Source: Siphonodentalium dalli (Eukaryota; Mollusca; Scaphopoda; Gadilida; Siphonodentaliidae). From it: a stretch of 64,000 nt of DNA. The first letter of the stretch is position 1; each line of letters starts with the position of its first letter. The stretch is taken from contig CP136063.1 in assembly GCA_032622095.1 (NCBI GenBank), positions 118,750,723 through 118,814,722 of the forward strand, written 5' to 3'. A program made the translations under genes and the position numbers. The notes below the pieces were generated by a model. It saw only the letters and a list, made by a program, of their open reading frames with translations, was not told where the DNA came from and did not search any database. Shown one piece after another: positions 23,959 through 34,833 of this stretch.

Positions 23959-24460
23959 TAATAATAATAATATTTATATAGCGCCTATCCCCCGTAAGGG
24001 GCCCTAAGCGCTTTACACATTATATAAATACACAAGAAATGCACATGCAAAATAATCAATAGATATGTGGAATTATATATACTAGTAATCAGATTTTGTT
24101 AGTTTTCTTTGTGTCGGGGTAGCATCGTCAGAACATATAAGTTTTTAATGCAGATCGAAAATTGGTTAGCAAACAAGATTGCCGCATTTCATTTGGTAGA
24201 GAGTTTCAAATGTCGGGACAGGCTACAGAGAAAGCTCTGTCGCCGACGGTCATAAGATTTGCACCTTGAGGGCAGAGAAGGGACGATTCACCAGAACGAA
24301 GTGTTCGCCGGGGAGTGTATGGATATACCAGACTTAATATATTCGGGAAGGGAATCAGAGACAAACATCCGACTGAAACCAAATGTGGCTATTTTGAATT
24401 GTATCCGATATTTGATAGGTAGCCAGTGAAGGTCGGCGTGCATGGTTGTTACGCTACAGC
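23959..24460 (-). repeat. Dispersed invertebrate repeat with AAGCGCTTTACA motif and TAA tail
   Basis: Starts with TAATAATAATATTTATATAG and CGCC, then CCCTAAGCGCTTTACAC. It ends near ATCCGATATTTGATAGGTAG and CCAGTGAAGG. From memory this block order is common in animal genomes, with a (ATT)n tail when read on the other strand, suggesting a retroposed (SINE or LINE 3' end) origin. The TAA tail is where copy 1 of the TAA-TSD element inserted. Confidence 0.5.
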
Positions 24461-24479
24461 CTTTCCTTCTTCAAAGTAC

Positions 24480-24935
24480 AATTCTGACAATTCTTTGACA
24501 CAGGCTACAGGTCGTATCTTTGGTCAGATCATCATGAAATTTGTCATGGATGTTAACATTGACTTGTAAATGGGAATGAGTCATTTTGGGGTCATTCAGC
24601 CCTAAAACATGGCCGCCAGCAGCCATCTTGGATTTTACTCTTTGCATGACTAAATCCTTTGGCAAACCATACAGTCCACTTCCCTCATCCGATCATCACC
24701 AAACTTCATAATAATCTTGATATTGATCTACTAGATGGAAGCTATCAAATGTTTTTGAATTTCATTGGAAAACATAGCCATCAGCAACCATCTTGGATTT
24801 TACTTTATATATCTCTTCATGTTGATAATCTAGTATTACTTAGACCTTTCAACTTTCCGCATTCCTAATCGCTCCATTGACTGTAACACATGAAATCATT
24901 CCCGTTCCAAGTTGAGCTACAGTGTCATTGACAAT
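24480..24935. repeat. Family 2 monomers, partial
   Basis: About two and a half monomers (ACAGGCTACAGGTCGTATCT, ACATGGCCGCCAGCAGCCAT, CGATCATCACCAAACTTCA). The trailing block at 24800-24930 (TTACTTTATATATCTC...TAATCGCTCCATTGACTG) parallels the end of the 9.46-9.8 kb copy, so it probably marks the family's other terminus. Confidence 0.6.
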
Positions 24936-26124
24936 TTCATTAATTGATATACGCCTATATGGTGTCTCTCATACATTTTTATACCATTTACACCTGCTGG
25001 TTAGCCCGTGTACTCAAGGAAAATTATAGGTCAAAAGGTGCCAAATGGGCTTAGCCATGGGAATCACTCTAAGAAAAAACGGATGTGGAGTGATTTTTGT
25101 CACAGTAAGTATGACCGAAAAGGAAGATATCTGGGGTGTAGAATTCCCCCCCCCCCCCCAAAAACTAAGTTCTCCTTAAACACTCTATTTATTTGTGTAT
25201 CCATAGGTTGGACAAGAGGGGGGACAGTCTGAAAACAGACAACAAATTTTAATTTATTTTAGTGCTATATGATGAAATAATAATATAGAGTTTTCTCCCT
25301 TGGACCACATAATGATCAAAACGAAACAAATTACTTTTTATTTTAATGCTATATGACGAAATAGATAGTATTGATAGTTTATTTCCCCCATGGACCACTT
25401 GGAAAACAAGTATAGATGGGCGGTATTGAAATTTCTGTTTCGGTATCGGTAATTTAAGGGGCCCATATCTCTGTATCGATATCAGTATTCATAGTACAAG
25501 TCACGATTGACTCTGGAGTTAACATGATAAAAAACTCTTTTTTTTGCCAGCCATTGCAGGCACCAGGATTTCATCAACTCAAACTAATGAATGGAAATAA
25601 TCAAAGGTCACTGGTAAAAAGACATGTGTTGGCCCAGTAAAATAAAACCCACAGCGTTTATATATAGAATTATCATGCATGACATGTTTGTTGTCACTAC
25701 CTGTATTACCTGACAAAAAATAGGATAATTGAACGATGCATGTTTCTTTTGCCATACATTACTCAACATGTTGTACTAAGTCATAAAGGCTGAAGTTCAA
25801 CTTGCTCTATCTTCACTTTACTGTGATCCAATACAAGAACAGCATTATAATGAGTACGTAGACCATTATAATCAGTAACTACAATTCAAATATGCTGCTT
25901 TGGAATATGCTCACTGGTATACAAGAGTGATGTCACTTCTCCCTAGAACAAAAAGAGGCAGTAGTGGCACATTTTAGGGAGAATATGTCTCCCAAGTCGC
26001 CCTCTAGGCTGGTCCCTCCATACATATGTTATTTTCCCATTTGTTGGCATATATTCATAGAATGTCTGTATATATATACCAGTAATTAAGATTTTCCTAT
26101 ATATTTCTATGCATGTATTCACAG
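24936..26124. other. NBAS intron with degenerate hAT remnant
   Basis: A 13-base C run lies near 25147. At about 25930-26016, TGTCACTTCTCCCTAG and AAGTCGCCCTCTAGGCTGGT resemble the two ends of the hAT element at 33611-34461, brought close by internal loss. No exon-like ORF is present. Confidence 0.45.
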
Positions 26125-26238
26125 AATGCCTGGATTCATAGATACGAGATGTGTGGGGAACACATACAGAAACTCAGCCCTGAAGATTTCATCAGTTTTA
26201 TAGAGACAATCATTTTCACTCCTGAATCGAGGGAGAAG
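26125..26238 (+). CDS. NBAS: NBAS exon d
   Basis: 114 bp, phase 0 to 0, acceptor TATTCACAG and donor AAG|GTATGT. It encodes NAWIHRYEMCGEHIQKLSPE and DFISFIETIIFTPESREK. This corresponds to the vertebrate stretch EWLHAYDVCMKYFDRLHPGD, where the periodic helix pattern and PxD turn match. Confidence 0.93.
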
Positions 26239-26605
26239 GTATGTAAATCTAATCAATTTTATGAGAATGTCAAAATACATGACACATATGAGAAATAGCA
26301 TCTTCAAGTTAACATATTTGACTTTATAACTGCATAGCCACCATGCATCTCAAAAGCATAGCATACACTAACTGATACCTATCAACCCACACTGTGAAAC
26401 ACATCGTCTAATCAAGGCTGCATATTTTTGGGTCATTCAATATAATTGAGTTGTGGAAGATTTCATCATAGTTTGATTACATCTGTCAGTTTTCAAACAG
26501 TTAAGCAAAGTCTTTGCCTTGTTTTTCTGTGATTTTTTTTTCTATGGTGATATTTGTTCATGTCTAAAACAAAATATGCCACTGTCATCCTTGGTTTCAG
26601 AATTA

Positions 26606-27105
26606 CAGGGGTCGCGCTGCCACTTGCCTAATTTGCCAATGGCAAAAATAATTCACATTTGGCAATAAATATTTTCATTTGGCAAAAGTTTTGTCAAGTC
26701 ACTTTTTAATGCCTCAAAAATTTTGAAATATATTGGTCAGGAAACTCTTACGATATAATTATATTAGTGGTGTTTTATAAGGTCTAGTTAACAAGTTAAT
26801 ACCTTTATTAAGATGCAGTTAATCTGATAGCATTAGTATTGATGGGTTACCCGTATTTAGTGTGGTAGTGGATTACATAGCTAATCCTCTTGGAATGTGC
26901 CCTTCTGATGAAGCAACCCTTCTATGATTTAATTGTTCGGTGATTGGTTTATTGTTGTATGATAAACCACAAAATAAGACTCAATGTTACGGAAAATTAT
27001 ATTATTAGGGATAGTATTTGGAAAATTCTAAAAGAATTTGGCAAAAAATATTTTCATTTGGCAAATAATTTGGCAAAGGTAAATTTTGGTCCAGCGCGGA
27101 CCCTG
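26606..27105. mobile_element. Non-autonomous hAT-like element, 500 bp
   Basis: Termini CAGGGGTCGCGCTG and CAGCGCGGACCCTG are inverted. Subterminal TTTGGCAAA blocks repeat at both ends. Flanking 8-mers (CAGAATTA, CACATGTA) match only partly, so the TSD has decayed or the ends are slightly off. A related single end (CAGGGTTGACACTGGACC plus TTGCCAAAT blocks) occurs at about 36543-36650. Confidence 0.6.
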
Positions 27106-27289
27106 CACATGTATAGCTACCAGTATAAATCTTTCTTCGAGTTGCAATACCCTGCTCTGGTAATAAACATGTAGATTCTTTATTTCAACAATGTTTCAAA
27201 AATCCAGTAAATTTGTCAAAACATAAGGGCACACGTATGAATAATATGAAAGGTGTTAGCTGAATGTGTGTACATTTGTCATTGTCCAG

Positions 27290-27381
27290 CTTGAAAAAGA
27301 GTGCAGAAAAGAGATCATCAGAAGAGCTTTAAAGTTATCTCGTCAGACTGGAGGGAAGAAAAAGAAGCAGGATGATACTGG
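27290..27381 (+). CDS. NBAS: NBAS exon e
   Basis: 92 bp, phase 0 to 2, acceptor TTGTCCAG and donor TGG|GTATGA. It encodes LEKECRKEIIRRALKLSRQT followed by a lysine-rich GGKKKKQDDTG, matching the vertebrate ARKEMTRKAIKTVK segment and the charged linker after it. Confidence 0.92.
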
Positions 27382-27396
27382 GTATGAATGAGTTAA

Positions 27397-27602
27397 CCTG
27401 TCAGTGCCAAGTCCGATTTTTGTATCAACCCATATTTCCTTGATCATTTTTCAAATTTATTGATTATAATAATGTGACACATTGATGGAAAGAGCTCTTA
27501 GAGCTCTTTCCATCAATGTATCACATTATTATAATCAATAAATTTGAAAAATGATCAAGGAAATGTGGGTTGATACAAAAATCGGACTTGGCGCTGAAAG
27601 GG
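27397..27602. mobile_element. Near-perfect foldback MITE, TTAA-type, next to a splice donor
   Basis: A palindrome of about 206 bp centred at 27499 with arms of about 100 bp and a 3-base loop (TTA) between GAAAGAGCTC and GAGCTCTTTC. Only a few mismatches occur, near the outer ends. Left flank TTAA (27393-27396), right flank TCAA. Outer end CCTGTCAGTGCCAAGTCCGA, and CCCTTTCAGCGCCAAGTCCG on the other strand. It starts 15 bp after NBAS exon e. Confidence 0.8.
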
Positions 27603-28246
27603 TCAATTAATACTAGCACTTATTTAAGCAGATACTTTTGAAATTGTTGCTCAAGGATTATGAAGAAAATATGGTTTGAAAAATTAGGTAAAAAAACACA
27701 GCAGTATCTATATTCATGAGCCATTTGGTTAACCATTTCATTTAAATTTTTGATAAAAAAGTTCTTGCTCAAATTAAATTTTTATATGTATGTGTGTGTC
27801 CAAGCAGATATCTCAGCCAAAATTGAATTTTTATATGTATGTGTGTGTCTGATCAGATATCTCAGCCACTGGTTGTTGGATCTCAATATAAATGGTTTAG
27901 TTGATCACAGTCACAAGGGTATCCAAATAATTGTCAATTAACCTTGTTTGTATTTTCTGTTCTGCAGTTATTCATTTCTGAAAAACATAGTTATTGTCAT
28001 GATAAGCCACCACTACACTATCTTAAAGTACCTCAAGTCGTTCACGATTGGTAATGCTGAAGTATATTACACAATTATTATCAAGAAGAACTTTAAAAAA
28101 ATAGAACAAATTTATTCCCATTTTCTTTATCAATAATCCTCCAGTGATGAGATGCTGCAGGTTTGTAGATAATTTACTGTATCAGCAGCCAGTGTTGTGT
28201 TTTCTGCAATGAACAATAACTCTAAAATATTGACATGTTGATATTT
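27603..28246. other. NBAS intron sequence, short duplication
   Basis: A unit of about 57 bp containing AATTTTTATATGTATGTGTG and CAGATATCTCAGCCA is repeated twice at about 27776-27870. Nothing else is recognised. Confidence 0.4.
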
Positions 28247-28455
28247 ATACCCCCACTCTCGAAGAGAATGGGGTACCCCCACTCTCGAAGAGAATGGCGG
28301 ATAAACTGGATTGACTGCATCCGTCTGTTTGTCAGTCCGGCTTGATAACTTGAAAAAAAATATGAATCAATTTCAATAACTTATGGTATTTGGTGTACAA
28401 GATGCTTGCCACAGCATCTCAAATCAGTGAGCAAAGGAGTATGTCCCGATATCTC
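28247..28455. repeat. Hairpin-GTCC repeat, family 3, left part (interrupted)
   Basis: Head ATACCCCCACTCTCGAAGAG...ATGGGG, duplicated once, then CATCCGTCTGTTTGTCAGTC. The body block GTGTACAAGATGCTTGCCAC continues in kind at about 32930-33230 on the far side of the DIRS-like element, so the repeat was split by that insertion. Confidence 0.6.
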
Positions 28456-28460
28456 CGGCA

Positions 28461-28660
28461 AAGATATCTTGAACACTGAATGAACTAATGGTTATATATT
28501 TCTTGCTTGCAAGATTCTAGAAGAAAAATCGAAAATCGGTACTAAGTACCTAAAGTACGCGCACGGTCAAACCCAATCAGATTTTACTTCCGCTAAACCA
28601 TGTGACAGTCCTTTTCGTTATAAAAAGCCCTGTCAGGTAGGTCTGCGGTCTTTTAATTTC
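28461..28660 (+). repeat. Left inverted terminal repeat of the DIRS-like element
   Basis: Pairs as reverse complement with 32635-32840, with small indels (for example GGTACTAAGTACC on the left against GGTACTTTGTACC on the right). Confidence 0.75.
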
Positions 28661-29259
28661 TTCCAGACGCAAGATAAGTCGCTAGGTTCATCTGTTCAAA
28701 CTTTAATGAACGTTATCTTGACTATATTGTTAATGACAACACGACATTTCCTAATTTCGTGCAATGACACGTGTTTTCATAATTCCGTTTTCACAATTGA
28801 TCAACAATACTTTATTCTACAATACTGTCTCGTCATTGTTTGCTAAGGGTTTGGGAATTCCTCTCTTCAATGACAGTGCTCCGTGGATATATAATTGCAA
28901 TAACCACAAAAACAATTTTGTTTTGTTTACGAGAATCACTCAGAATAAATGTTGTTTTTTTTGCTTCGCAAACGATGCCGTTTCCCATTTGGGCTTCCAG
29001 CTCTTAGCATAATTCCGGTTCTTGTCGGGATTTTCAAACATGTACCGGTTGCAATAAGGTGTTGACTTATAAACTGCTCCATTTTGGAGTTGTCACCTTG
29101 ACTGAAAATTCCTATCAAAACAATTTGGAAAGAATATTGTACAATATTTCTACTCACGGATGCCAGATAAATTAGCCAATGTGAGGCTTGTCTCTACATT
29201 GAATAAAGTATTACATTCTTTTACGAAGACAACTTTGTAAATATTATTTTCCCTGTGAC

Positions 29260-30235
29260 GTGGCACCTTCTTCTGCTTCCTCCATACAGCCTGAGGGCTT
29301 GGAGTTGGTTGGTGGTCATGCCTCCTCTACTTTAGTCGCGGCCTCCACAGCCTCAGCTGAGAAGGGCAGTGTTGGAAGTTCAGTGGCAGCTTCTGCTGGT
29401 CCTGCCTCCGGCGTGTCTGGGTTCTTTCCTTCGCTGCACATGCCGGCTACTTGCCATAGCTACCACAATGCTGGTGGTCTGTAAAAGCTTGCAAGCCCCG
29501 GTGCTATCGACCCATTGCCTGCCTCGCAGTAGGTTGGTGGTCATGCCTCCTCTATTCGTAGTCGCGGTCTCCACAGCCTCCGCAGTGAAGAGCAGTGGAT
29601 GTTCTGCGGCATTTACCGCTGGTCTTGCCTCGATCAAACTGGGTTCATTCTATCGCGGCCCATACAGGTTTTCAGCACCTTTTCTCGCCATGGCTACACC
29701 ATGTCGCTGACAGGTCGTGATCATTAAATGGATTTTTTGTACAATATTACATCCGTTATTTGTACTAGCCTAACAATGAACCGCCTGCAACCATTGCAGG
29801 CCCTGCCCTAGTAGGCGCCGATCCTGTGCTTCTCACAGGTATGCCAAATGGTGACTTGCATGACTTGGGTTGTGACGCTCATGTGCAATCGACCATGCTC
29901 AGGGGCCAGACCCTGGCATGCGATTTATACAGTGTACTACCTTCGATTGCATTGGTGTGGAATCTCACAGTACACCACTGAGTACTCAACTCACTGTATT
30001 GTCAGTGATGAACAATTTATACAAGCTAACCACGGACGTCCCCACGATACAGTCATGTCGCCCATTTCCTTCTTTTCCCCCGAAAAGACCTCCTGCTTCC
30101 TCCCTCAACATGGCATTGGTTACTGGACATGCCTCCTCCTTATCGGTGGCGGCCTCCTCAGCCTCCGCAGAGAAGTGCAGCTCTGGACGTTCTGCAGCAG
30201 CTACCATTGATCCTTCCTCTTTCCATCCGGGTTCA
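29260..30235 (+). other. Ala/Ser-rich repeated segment inside the DIRS-like element
   Basis: A segment of about 110-130 bp containing GGTCATGCCTCCTC, GCCTCCACAGCCTC and GAGAAG recurs three times, at about 29310, 29530 and 30120. Translations such as GGHASSTLVAASTASAEK are low complexity. It could be a decayed gag-like region or simply a repeat; there is no continuous ORF. Confidence 0.35.
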
Positions 30236-30236
30236 T

Positions 30237-30725
30237 TATACCCCCACTTTCGAAGAAAATGGGGGGTATACTGTATTGACTGCATCCGTCCGTCCGTCAC
30301 GCTTTCTCCCTCCGTGTGTCCGTCCATCCATCCGTCCGACCTCATAACTCGAACAACTATGAACCGATTTCAATAATTTTTTGTATGCAATCTCCTTAGG
30401 ACGGTCTCTCCGCATGATGCTAATTTCAAGTTACGCCTCATTTCGACTTATTTTGACTTAGAAAATTCTGTCCGACTTAATAACTTTAACAAATATGAAC
30501 TGATTTCAATAATTTTTGGTATACATGCTTCTCACAATACCCTCTCTACATGATGCAGCTAGGGATTGGCTCAAATTGGTTTTTCGTAATATTACACTTC
30601 ATTTTCAACTTATTTTGACTTAGAAATTCTGTCTGACTTAATAACTTTAACAAATATGAACCAATTTGAATAATTATTTTTACTGTACAAGCTTCTTGTG
30701 ACACCATATCGATATAATTAGTTCG
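30237..30725. repeat. Hairpin-GTCC repeat, family 3, nested in the DIRS-like element
   Basis: Head TATACCCCCACTTTCGAAG...ATGGGGGGTATA at 30237-30270, GTCC tract at about 30285-30342, then about three monomers with GACTTAATAACTTTAACAAA and TATGAACTGATTTCAATAAT blocks. It is a second-level insertion relative to the host repeat split at 28455. Confidence 0.7.
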
Positions 30726-32448
30726 AATTTTTCTTTAGAGTTAAAAAAAAAAAAAATTATGGATAATGCGGGTTGAATTTGCCACGGTGGGGGTATGCTA
30801 GCACTCGAGTGCACACCTCTTGTTCTATTGTGGAATATACCGGTTTTCAGAACCTTTTCTTGCCATGGCTACCACATTGTTACTTGTTGCAGACAAGTCG
30901 CAATAATTACAACGCTTTTTTTGTACAATATTACCTCCTTTATTTGTACTCGCCGACCAGTGACCCGGCTACTGCATTTGCAGGCACTGCTCTAGTAGGA
31001 TTCGTTCCTGTGCTTCTCCCAGGTTTGACAAAGCTGCCTTGTGGGGTGATGCTTAAGTGCATGCATTCTTGCTCAGGGGTCGAACCCTGGCGTGAGATTT
31101 CAATCGTGTACCACCCGAACTTACACTTCATTAGTAGCATCAGTACACCCTTGGCGGAATGAGAACTCACCTTACTGTGTTGTTCTTGATGACAATTAAT
31201 ACACGCTAACCGCAGAGGTCTCCATGATCAGGTCATCGGGTCATCAGGAGTCCAGTCCAGCTTTGCCTTCTCACCTGATCAGAATTGGAGGCCTTCGAAT
31301 CTGTTCTCTTGGGCGAGGATCACCATAGCACATTTATTCAGCGATGGCGCCGCTTTTCCGAGAATAACCTTACATTTGTGATTCTAATTCTCATCAGATT
31401 TTACTTCGGGATTGCGTGATTCAGTCCCTCTTATCAGCCGAGGTCTCGGTCAGTCCTCCTCTCCTCTGTTCTGGTATGGTATTCAGTCCCGGGGTTCTGA
31501 CCAGGAGTTCCACTAGTACCATCTCCAACAAACCGGATCATGCCATCCTGACTCGTTCTCAGGGTTGGGGGTGGGCATTCTCCAGCTTCTCATATCAGGG
31601 TCATGTAAGGTTCTGCAGATCTCAGGTCCAACTAGACCAACGATCCAATAAACAACACAGTGGTTGGTTTTCTTCAACATCTCCGCAGTCGCATGTCGAC
31701 CAAGTTTACACAGCTGTGTCCGTCACACTATTTAAGTTAACTAGTTAATTAGTTCCGGCCTGGAATTTTGAGGCCTGGAGGTTATCTCAACATGACACTG
31801 CCGCGAATGAAAAAAAACTGGTCGCGCCAGTTTTATGGTGGTCTCGCGATAACTGATTATCACCTTGTTTTGCGACAATCAAGATTATTCAGGTATATCA
31901 TTGAGTTACCGGATGCCCATATTTGGTTTATAATGCCAGTTGTTGTGCTTCTAACAGTTTCTGTAACGCTTCTGTTACCCATTGTATGGGTTCACTAAGC
32001 ACACACCAGAACAAAATATTATCCGTTCCACATAATTTTATAACACCTGCAGGGCTGTTAGTTACATCACCGGTAGCCAGAATGTTCCGTCATTTCCATT
32101 AGCTGTATCCGTTAATCCTCTGGGTTGACAATACATTTCAATTTCCGTTTACTTGGCTAGTGGTACCAGAGGTGGACTCTGTCTTGGTCACACCACTAGG
32201 TGTATGCTTTTCCTTTACCGGCCATTATTCCCAGTGTCCGGGTCCCCATATGCACAACTTCCTGTTAATGTTCTTATGGTGTATCCCTGGTGCTCCATTG
32301 GTCTGTGACAAACAGGCTTCTCCTCTCTTCCCTGGGTCCCTCTGCAGGGCTCCAGATGCATATCATTTTTCGAACATAAAAATGCTGAATCACGTAATCA
32401 AGCCCTGAAAATTTCACCATTTCACTCGGATTGTTGCGAGAGTCGATT

Positions 32449-32560
32449 CAGTGTTTCGTTCCATTAGTTCATTCAGTGTCCAAGATATCTTTGCCTGAAA
32501 TATAATATTATTTTACCCAAAATATGTATCTCCTAATAAGTATCTTGGACACTGAACTCA
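32449..32560 (+). other. Internal complementary region of the DIRS-like element
   Basis: The left half matches the complement of 28458-28500 and the right half the complement of about 32819-32882. They are joined head to head as if copied from a circle junction, which is the known role of this region in DIRS replication. Confidence 0.6.
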
Positions 32561-32634
32561 TAGGGCCCTCCCAGTTGGGATCAACATTCCCGCCCCGCAC
32601 ATTTGGTCAAAACGCATTGAACACACAGCAGAGG

Positions 32635-32840
32635 GAAATTAAAAGACCGCAGACCTACCTGACAGGGCCTTTTATAACGAAAAGGACTGTCACATGGTTT
32701 AGCGGAAGTTGAATCTAATTGGGTTTGACCGTGCGCAAACTATAGCATACTTTAGGTACTTTGTACCGATTTTTGATTTTTCTTCTAGAATCTTGCAAGC
32801 AAGAAATATATAACCATTAGTTCATTCAGTGTCCAAGATA
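32635..32840 (-). repeat. Right inverted terminal repeat of the DIRS-like element
   Basis: Reverse complement of 28461-28660. Outside it the sequence runs on through CTTATTAGGAGATACATATT to about 32882. Confidence 0.75.
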
Positions 32841-32885
32841 CTTATTAGGAGATACATATTTTGGGTAAAAAAAATATTATTTTTT

Positions 32886-33240
32886 TTGTCTGAATTATGG
32901 ACCTTAGTTTGTAAAATTTTCGCGATCTGGGCTTGATAACTCAAACAAATATGAACCCACATACATAATTTTTCGTGTACAAGTTGCTTGCCACAATATC
33001 TCAAATCAGTAACCAAACCAGGTTTATCCCAATTTTTTTGCCATTTGTTTGTCAATTTTCTCCCGATTTGTTTTTAATCCAACTTGCTACTCCAACAAAT
33101 ACTAACCGATTTCAATAATTTTCTGTGTACAAGTTTCTTGCCACACTGTCTCAAATTAGTGTAAAACACAGGTTTTGCCTGAGTTATGGCCCTTAGTTTG
33201 TCAATTTTTAGTGATTTGTGTTTGTCCGCCTCATTTGCTG
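32886..33240. repeat. Family 3 repeat, right part of the interrupted copy
   Basis: Two monomers with GGGCTTGATAACTCAAAC, GTGTACAAGTTGCTTGCCAC and GAGTTATGGCCCTTAG blocks. They continue the element begun at 28247. Confidence 0.55.
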
Positions 33241-33384
33241 GTATTTTTTAACAATAATTTATTTGAATGATTGATTTTATCGAGGAGAGAATTTCAGAGG
33301 TCCCTGTCAACTGATGGCATGAGTAATTTTCGACTCTAAAGTATTTGGGTTCCCACCTAATACTCATTCGTTTGGTGTTTGCAG

Positions 33385-33544
33385 GCTCAGTGTGACATGG
33401 GATGATGCAGCTGGATCTTTACAAAAGCATCTTAATCATCTTGATACCATAACAAATGATGTGGTAATGTCATTGTTGAGTGACGATGGGGTAGACTCAG
33501 AGTTTTCTGAGAAATATGACCTCACAATGGGAGATGAAGACAAG
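33385..33544 (+). CDS. NBAS: NBAS exon f
   Basis: 160 bp, phase 2 to 0, acceptor GTTTGCAG and donor AAG|GTCAGT. It encodes LSVTWDDAAGSLQKHLNHLD, then TITNDVVMSLLSDDG and FSEKYDLTMGDEDK. This parallels the vertebrate VTYADTLNHLEKSLAHLETL block, including its YDL motif. Confidence 0.94.
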
Positions 33545-33610
33545 GTCAGTGTGAATAGTGATCTGTTCACCCCCATAACCCATTTTAATCATAACCATGA
33601 CACATTATGC

Positions 33611-34461
33611 CAGGGACCAGCCTGGACCTGATTTTCAGGGCAAAGTGACTTCTCCCTGTCACAAAAATAAGGCGAAGTGGCCGTTCAATAGGGCGAAATT
33701 GAAATTGACCAGCACAGTAGTCGCCTATATAACAAAAATAGGAGATATTTAATATCTAAATTAAAATGATGAAGCAATGGTTCAAATATGGTATCTTTAT
33801 GTTCAAATCATCAATCTAATAACTATGAATAATGTCCAAACATAATTGTGAGAGAATGGTAGCATTTTATATAATAATTTTGGAAGAACGGCATTTTTTA
33901 CAACCGCTTATGAATACGAAAAAAATAAAAATTACAGAATGATTATGAATACGAAAAAAATGCTAAACGAAACGATATCTTGAACATTCTCACTCATTAA
34001 AGGTGCCTAAGCTGGGTACAAATATTAATATTTCGCAAAAATTAATTTGTTTTCAAAGTTGTTCTGTCCTTTACAAAATTTAACAAAGGGGTGATGAACT
34101 GATGTAATGTGTAAAGTTGTAAACTTCAGGTGTGATCATCACAAATTCACAAATCACTGTAGACAACTTATGATGTATTCATAGCTGTCTGCAATCAACG
34201 CTCAGACCTGTGTGAATATGCTCCCAAATCGGATTAATACAGATGTTAATAATAACTATGGTGTTATATAAGACACTGTCAATGGATAACTCGGTTCAAT
34301 CAATGTTGGCAGTAAATTTGAATGAATATTTTGCTGATTTTCGTCGGTCAACTTCGGAAATTTCAGGGCGACTTAAACTTCGCCCGGCTGCAAAATTAGG
34401 GGGGAAGTGAGCAAGAAAAGGGAGACTTCTTCGCCCACGTCGCCCTCTCGGCTGGTCCCTG
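33611..34461. mobile_element. Non-autonomous hAT element, 851 bp, perfect 8-bp TSD
   Basis: Termini CAGGGACCAGCC and GGCTGGTCCCTG are exact inverted repeats. CATTATGC flanks both sides (33603-33610 and 34462-34469). Subterminal blocks GGGCAAAGTGACTTCTCCCT and AAAGGGAGACTTC mirror each other. No coding capacity. It begins 66 bp after NBAS exon f. Diverged relatives lie near 25930-26016. Confidence 0.9.
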
Positions 34462-34833
34462 CATTATGCTGATTATTATTGTGGTATATGCTTATATAGT
34501 ATTCAATTATAAACACATCAAAAGAAGTAAGTTCCGTCTGATATTTTCTAGGATATCTTCAGATGTGGTAATCAGAAATCGATGAAACTTTGGGAAGATA
34601 ATCTCTTACATGTGACCAACATATCTTGTAACTATTGGTATGGGGTGTCTGAAAGCCAAAAAGTCACAAAATAACTGGGTTCACTAAGAGGAAATGCAGA
34701 TCACGTATGCTGGACATTTAGTCAGGTTCAAATGTCACAATTTTCGGTTAAGGACAGGTGGACCTATCGGTCACTTATGGCTCCAATGGGAGTGTGCAGT
34801 CTACAAAAGAGTGGATAATGTTACTAAACATAA

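Larger units (their letters stand above)
28456..32885 (+). mobile_element. DIRS-like retroelement with inverted termini and internal complementary region
   Basis: Inverted terminal arms of about 200 bp: 28461-28660 pairs with 32635-32840. Shared blocks include CTTGCTTGCAAGATTCTAGA, CATGTGACAGTCCTTTTCGT and CTGTCAGGTAGGTCTGCGGT or their complements. At 32449-32560, next to the right arm, one segment joins the complement of the extreme left end (TTCATTCAGTGTCCAAGATA plus TCTTTGCC) to the complement of the extreme right end (TTTTACCCAAAATATG plus TATCTCCTAATAAGTATCTT). Inverted termini plus such an internal complementary region define DIRS retroelements. Coding remnants are weak: a GWG-containing stretch at about 31530-31740 could be RNase H. 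No intact ORF. Confidence 0.6.

Noticed and set aside
31060-31095. GGGTCGAACCCTGGCG as a tRNA T-arm
   Set aside because: No matching acceptor or anticodon stems around it. I found no tRNA or rRNA gene in the window.
29260-31162. Several ORFs of 74-152 codons (Ala/Ser-rich and others)
   Set aside because: No family motif, overlapping on both strands, inside the DIRS-like insertion and partly in a nested repeat.
34551-34620. Exon-like sequence after TTTTCTAG at 34551
   Set aside because: No donor in phase and no similarity; exon f joins exon g at 37040 without it.
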